DNA of 64,000 nt from CAVYXK01 sp963708245 (GTDB taxonomy: Bacteria; Pseudomonadota; Alphaproteobacteria; Acetobacterales; Acetobacteraceae): NCBI GenBank assembly GCA_963708245.1, contig OY970201.1:7688001-7752000 (forward strand). Reading direction: 5' to 3'. Positions 60,042 through 64,000 of this stretch are shown here, in pieces. Each line of letters begins with the position of its first letter. The first letter of the stretch is position 1. Below the pieces are notes generated by a model. It searched no databases, was not told the DNA's origin, and saw nothing but the letters and a program-made list of their open reading frames with translations. A program made the position numbers and the translations under genes.

Positions 60042-62486
60042 TCAGACCTTCACTCGCTTCGACTCCGGATCATAGAACGGCCGCAGCCCCACCTCCGCCG
60101 CCACGCTCTCCCCGGCGATTTCCACTTCATACCCACCACTGGCAACGAACTCCGCATCCACCACTGCGCCATGGTTCTCGACGTAACCAAGCGCCAGCGC
60201 CCGCCCTAGCGTATGCCCGAACATCCCCGACGTGGTCCACCCAACCAGCTCGCCATCCCGCCAGATCGGCTCATTCTGATACAACAACCGATCCGGCTCC
60301 CCCAAAGCCAGATGCACTAACCGCCGCGGCACACCCGCATCGCGCTGGCGCAACAGCGCCTCGCGCCCGATGAAGCCGCCCGGCTTGTCCCACGCGACCG
60401 CAAAGCCGAGCCCCGCCTCCAGCGGCGTATCCGCATCCGTAATATCATGCCCCCAACTGCGGTACGCCTTCTCCATCCGCAGCGAATTCATCGCGTGATA
60501 CCCGGCAAGCCGCAGCCCCACGCTCTCGCCCTCCGCCACGATCCGATCGAACACGTCCTGCACGAACTCCGTCGGCACATAGAGTTCCCACCCCAGCTCG
60601 CCCACGTAAGTGATCCGGCTCGCCCGCACCCGCGCATACCCAAGATCGATCACCTGCGAGGTCCCGAACGGGAACACCGCCGTGGACAGATCGACATCAG
60701 TCAGCCGCGACAGCAGCTCGCGCGACCGAGGCCCCATCACCCCCATCACCCCAAACCCCGAGGTCACATCCACGGTGACGGCTCGCGCATCATCCGGAAT
60801 GTGCCGTTGCAGCCAAGCCAGATCGCGGGTCTGCGTCGCTGCCGACGTAACGATCAGGAACCTATCTTCAGCCTCGCGCGTAACCGTCAGGTCCGCCTCG
60901 ATCCCGCCGTGCTCATTCAGCCATTGCGTATAGACGATACAGCCCACCGGGACCGCAACATCGTTGGCACAGATCCGATTCAGAACCGCGCAAGCGTCTG
61001 CCCCAGCCAGCACATACTTGCCGAACGAGGATTGATCGAACAGCCCGACGCCGGTCCGCACAGAGTGATGCTCGGCCGCCGAATACTCGAACCAGTTCTG
61101 TCGGCCGTAGCTATACTCATACCGCGCCTCCACCCCCTCCGGCGCGAACCAGTTCGGCCGCTCCCACCCGGCCGTCTCCCCGAAGCACGCCCCGCGTGCA
61201 AGCAAGCGATCGTGCAGCGCGGACTTCCTCACGCCGCGCGCAGTCTCCGGCTGTCGGAACGGCCAGTGCATGGCATAGAGCAACCCAAGCGTCTCGACCG
61301 TGCGGTCCCGCAGGTAGCGCCGGTTACGCTGGAACGGCATGACGCGGCGGATATCGACGTCCCACAAGTCCATCGGCGCATACCCGTCGATGATCCAGTC
61401 CGCGAGCACCTTACCCGCGCCGCCCGCCGACTGGATGCCGATAGAATTGAATCCCGCCGCCACGAACAAGCGACGCACCTCCGGTGTCTCGCCCAACAGG
61501 TAGCGATCGTCGGGCGTGAAGCTCTCGGCGCCATTGAAGAAGAGCTGGATGCCGACCTCGCCAAGCATCGGCACGCGCCGGATCGACGCCTCGAGCAGCG
61601 GCTCGATATGCGCAAGGTCCTCTGGCAACGTCTCAAACGCATGGTCGTCCGGGATGCCGTCCATGCCCCACGGCTTCGCCACCGGTTCGAACCAGCCGAC
61701 CAGCAGTTTGCCCGCATCCTCCTTGAAATAGGCGCAGGAATCGGCGTCGCGCAGCACCGGCAGCTTGGGCAGGCCCGGGATCGGCTCGGTCACGATGTAG
61801 AAATGCTCGGCCGCGTACAGCGGCACCGCTGCACAGGCCGCGGCGCCAATCCCCCCTGCCCACATGCCGGCGGCATTGACAACGACCTCGGCCTGGATGT
61901 CGCCGGCCGAACTGCGCACGCCAACGGCGCGCCCGTCCTCCAGGAGAATGTCGCTGACCTTCACGTTCTCGAAGATCCGGGCGCCGCGGCTTCTGGCGCC
62001 CTTCGCCAATGCTTGCGCGGTATCGACCGGGTTGGTTTGCCCGTCCTTCGGCAAATAGACCGCGCCGACGAGGTCGTCGATCGCCATTTCCGGCCACAAA
62101 TCGCCGGCCTGTTGCGGGGTCAGCATATCGACCTGGAGGCCGAAGCAGCGTGCCATCGAGGCGCCGCGCTTCAACTCCTCGAACCGCGCCTCAGTAGTGG
62201 CGAGCGCGAGCGAGCCCATCTGGCGAAAGCCCGTAGCCTGCCCGGTCTCCTGCTCCAGCGCGGCGTAAAGTCCGGTGGTATATTGGGCGAGACGCGTGAG
62301 GTTGTGGGTCGCTCGAAGCTGGCCAACAAGGCCCGCCGCATGCCAGGTGGTACCGCAGGTGAGCTGTTTGCGTTCCAGCAGCACGACATCGGTAAGGCCG
62401 CGGAGGGTCAGGTGATAGGCGATGCTGCATCCGACGATGCCGCCGCCGATGATGACCACTTGAGCCTTGCCAGGAACCTCGGCCAT
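60042..62486 (-). CDS. Dimethylglycine/sarcosine dehydrogenase-family protein
   Basis: An 814-residue flavin enzyme with a folate-binding half. DAO domain, about 1-390: VVIIGGGIVGCSIAYHL, then CGTTWHAAGLVG, where the His usually carries covalent FAD. FAO_M linker (FQRNRRYLRDRTVETLG). GCV_T domain, about 430-700 (VGLFDQSSFGKYVLAGADAC, GYHAMNSLRMEKAYRSWGHD) and GCV_T C-terminal barrel. It oxidises an N-methyl group and may pass formaldehyde to tetrahydrofolate. The start at 62486 follows GGAGGGGG; the frame is open to 62618. Divergent from a paralogue. Confidence 0.93.
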   Translation of the reverse strand: MAEVPGKAQVVIIGGGIVGCSIAYHLTLRGLTDVVLLERKQLTCGTTWHAAGLVGQLRATHNLTRLAQYTTGLYAALEQETGQATGFRQMGSLALATTEARFEELKRGASMARCFGLQVDMLTPQQAGDLWPEMAIDDLVGAVYLPKDGQTNPVDTAQALAKGARSRGARIFENVKVSDILLEDGRAVGVRSSAGDIQAEVVVNAAGMWAGGIGAAACAAVPLYAAEHFYIVTEPIPGLPKLPVLRDADSCAYFKEDAGKLLVGWFEPVAKPWGMDGIPDDHAFETLPEDLAHIEPLLEASIRRVPMLGEVGIQLFFNGAESFTPDDRYLLGETPEVRRLFVAAGFNSIGIQSAGGAGKVLADWIIDGYAPMDLWDVDIRRVMPFQRNRRYLRDRTVETLGLLYAMHWPFRQPETARGVRKSALHDRLLARGACFGETAGWERPNWFAPEGVEARYEYSYGRQNWFEYSAAEHHSVRTGVGLFDQSSFGKYVLAGADACAVLNRICANDVAVPVGCIVYTQWLNEHGGIEADLTVTREAEDRFLIVTSAATQTRDLAWLQRHIPDDARAVTVDVTSGFGVMGVMGPRSRELLSRLTDVDLSTAVFPFGTSQVIDLGYARVRASRITYVGELGWELYVPTEFVQDVFDRIVAEGESVGLRLAGYHAMNSLRMEKAYRSWGHDITDADTPLEAGLGFAVAWDKPGGFIGREALLRQRDAGVPRRLVHLALGEPDRLLYQNEPIWRDGELVGWTTSGMFGHTLGRALALGYVENHGAVVDAEFVASGGYEVEIAGESVAAEVGLRPFYDPESKRVKV

Positions 62487-62555
62487 GACGTTTCCCCCTC
62501 CGCGACGATTGAGCGAGAGTGCGCCTGACGGCTGGGATCGGGAAGGGACAAGCGG

Positions 62556-64000
62556 ATGGACTTTGCTCGGGTCGTTGTCATCGGGGGTGGCGTCGTCGGT
62601 GCCAGTTGCCTCTACCATCTCGCCAGGCTCGGATGGACGGACATCATCCTGCTGGAGCAGAACGAGCTGACCTCAGGCTCCACATGGCATGCCGCCGGAA
62701 ATGTGCCGACCTTCTCGAGCAGTTGGAGTCTTCTGAAGCTCCAGAATTATTCCGCCGCGCTTTACCGCCGCCTGGGTCAGGAGGTCGATTATCCGATCAA
62801 TTATCATGTCGTCGGTTCACTGCGTCTCGCCCATACCCAGGAACGAATGGACGAGTTCCATCACGCCCGCGCAATGGCCCGGCTCAATGGAATGGACTAC
62901 GAGATTCTGCAACCCGAAGAAATACCCGCCCGTCATCCATTCGTGACGCTTGACGATATCAAGGGCGCTCTCTGGGATCCGCAAGACGGCGACATCGACC
63001 CGGCGCAATTGACGCAGGCTTTCGCCAAGGGCGCGCGCGAGGCGGGCGCGAAAATCCGCAGATTCGAAAAGGTGGTCGGGCTCGCTATGCAGCCGGACGG
63101 CCATTGGCGCGTCAGCACAGACAAGGGCGAAATCCGCACCGAGATCGTCGTCAACGCCGCCGGATATCGAGCCGGCGAAATCATGGCGCTGATCGGCCGT
63201 TCGCTGCCGACAGTCTCCATGTCGCATCAGTATCTTGTCACGGATACGATCCCCGAGCTCGCAGAACGCAAGCAGCGCCTGCCGCTGCTACGCGACCCCG
63301 ACGTATCTTATTACATGCGTCAGGAACTCGATGGGCTCATCCTCGGCCCCTACGAATTGCAGGCCACCCCCGTGTGGCTTGATGGCATCCCCAACGATTT
63401 CTCCTTCCAATTATGGAACCAGGACCTCGAGCGGCTGGAACCATATATCCAAGCTGCGATCGAGCGCGTGCCTCTGCTTGGAACGGTCGGCCTACGTCGG
63501 GTGGTGAACGGACCCATCCCGTATTCGCCGGACGGTAATCCCTATATCGGGCCCGAACACGGCCTCAAGAACTTCCTCCACTGCAACACCTTCAGCTTCG
63601 GCATCACCCAGGCGGGCGGCGCAGGGAAGGCCCTGGCGGAATGGGTCGCGTATGGGCGCCCAGAATCGGACCTCTGGCTTCTCGACCGGCGCCGCCACAC
63701 CGCTTATGCGGACCAGGCCTATACAGCCGAGAAGGCGGTCGAGGTCTATCAGAACGAATACGCCCCATCATTCCCGTTTGAGGAGCGTCCCGCCGGACGC
63801 CCCCGACGGCAATCACCCCTTTACGCGCGCCTGAAACAAAAGGGCGCGCATTTCGGCGCCCGCGGCGGTTGGGAACGCGCCATCTTTTTCGACCCTGACA
63901 GTATAGTCCGCGAACCCACGCTGTCGTTCCGTCGGGACCGGAACTGGATGCCCTTGGTTGCGGAGGAAGTGCGCGCGGTTCGCCAAGCCGTCGGCATCAT
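62556..64000 (+). CDS. Dimethylglycine dehydrogenase-family protein, C-terminus beyond window
   Basis: At least 481 residues, open to the right edge. MDFARVVVIGGGVVGASCLY, the FAD-binding GSTWHAAGNVPTFSSSWSLL and a DAO domain to about residue 380 (NTFSFGITQAGGAGKALAEW), then a linker of the FAO_M type (YARLKQKGAHFGARGGWERA). A GCV_T half is expected past the edge. GGGAAGGG precedes the start. It is a paralogue, not a copy, of the divergent neighbour 69 bp away (WHAAGN against WHAAGL). Codon use looks slightly less GC-biased than the neighbour. Confidence 0.9.
   Translation, partial: MDFARVVVIGGGVVGASCLYHLARLGWTDIILLEQNELTSGSTWHAAGNVPTFSSSWSLLKLQNYSAALYRRLGQEVDYPINYHVVGSLRLAHTQERMDEFHHARAMARLNGMDYEILQPEEIPARHPFVTLDDIKGALWDPQDGDIDPAQLTQAFAKGAREAGAKIRRFEKVVGLAMQPDGHWRVSTDKGEIRTEIVVNAAGYRAGEIMALIGRSLPTVSMSHQYLVTDTIPELAERKQRLPLLRDPDVSYYMRQELDGLILGPYELQATPVWLDGIPNDFSFQLWNQDLERLEPYIQAAIERVPLLGTVGLRRVVNGPIPYSPDGNPYIGPEHGLKNFLHCNTFSFGITQAGGAGKALAEWVAYGRPESDLWLLDRRRHTAYADQAYTAEKAVEVYQNEYAPSFPFEERPAGRPRRQSPLYARLKQKGAHFGARGGWERAIFFDPDSIVREPTLSFRRDRNWMPLVAEEVRAVRQAVGI

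Noticed and set aside
60447..62528. 693-codon open frame on the plus strand
   Set aside because: Antisense to the dimethylglycine dehydrogenase-family gene; same GC effect.

Overview
The window is GC-rich DNA from an alphaproteobacterium. The stress-gene repertoire (Hsp20, CsbD, PRC-barrel, DUF1328-like, DUF2934, entericidin, Che-type hybrid sensor kinase) and the catabolic genes suggest Rhodospirillales/Acetobacteraceae or a Bradyrhizobium/Methylobacterium-like relative; this is inference from gene content. No rRNA, tRNA or CRISPR array was seen.

1-10.6 kb, chromosomal metabolism: a partial membrane protein, an amidohydrolase, a molybdopterin-binding (Mop) protein overlapping a small molybdopterin-type oxidoreductase, a minus-strand puuD-like/paaC/paaD run without paaA, paaB or paaE, an NDUFA9-like reductase and an LVIVD-repeat protein (each with one apparent 1-nt insertion), a StcD-like flavin/FeS/FAD oxidoreductase and an atypical pyruvate kinase.

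11-51 kb, an accessory and partly decayed stress region. It holds complete or near-complete insertion sequences (IS3 at 11.0-12.5, IS256 with perfect 8-bp target duplications at 22.4-23.8, IS5 with a possible slippery frameshift at 25.0-26.0, IS481 at 48.4-49.5 kb) and remnants of ISL3, IS630, IS110 and IS66. Between them lie small stress and envelope genes and many fragments: sufB 3' end, dps 5' end, gnd interior, DUF2147, DUF29, csbD/PRC cassette copies and a frameshifted VapBC pair. The largest gene is a 1495-residue CheB-CheR-PAS-histidine kinase-REC-REC-LuxR protein. Nearby are a single-domain response regulator, an FHA-ABC exporter, a BBE flavoprotein and a three-gene lipoprotein/helical protein/lysozyme operon. 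A 16-nt motif of the form YTCGGAAWYTACYYA recurs nine times, only between 17.4 and 41.3 kb; I cannot assign it to a known element.

49.6-64 kb, chromosomal catabolism: a luciferase-like monooxygenase, a Rieske protein/propionyl-CoA synthetase/small membrane protein operon, a complete peptide/opine-type ABC importer (binding protein, two permeases, two ATPases), and two divergent dimethylglycine/sarcosine dehydrogenase-family genes, the second leaving the window. With the StcD-like enzyme at 6.5 kb these suggest uptake and oxidative demethylation of N-methylated amino acids, which remains inference.

Several genes carry single-base insertions or deletions. Either this locus has real pseudogenes or the assembly contains indel errors; raw reads would decide.
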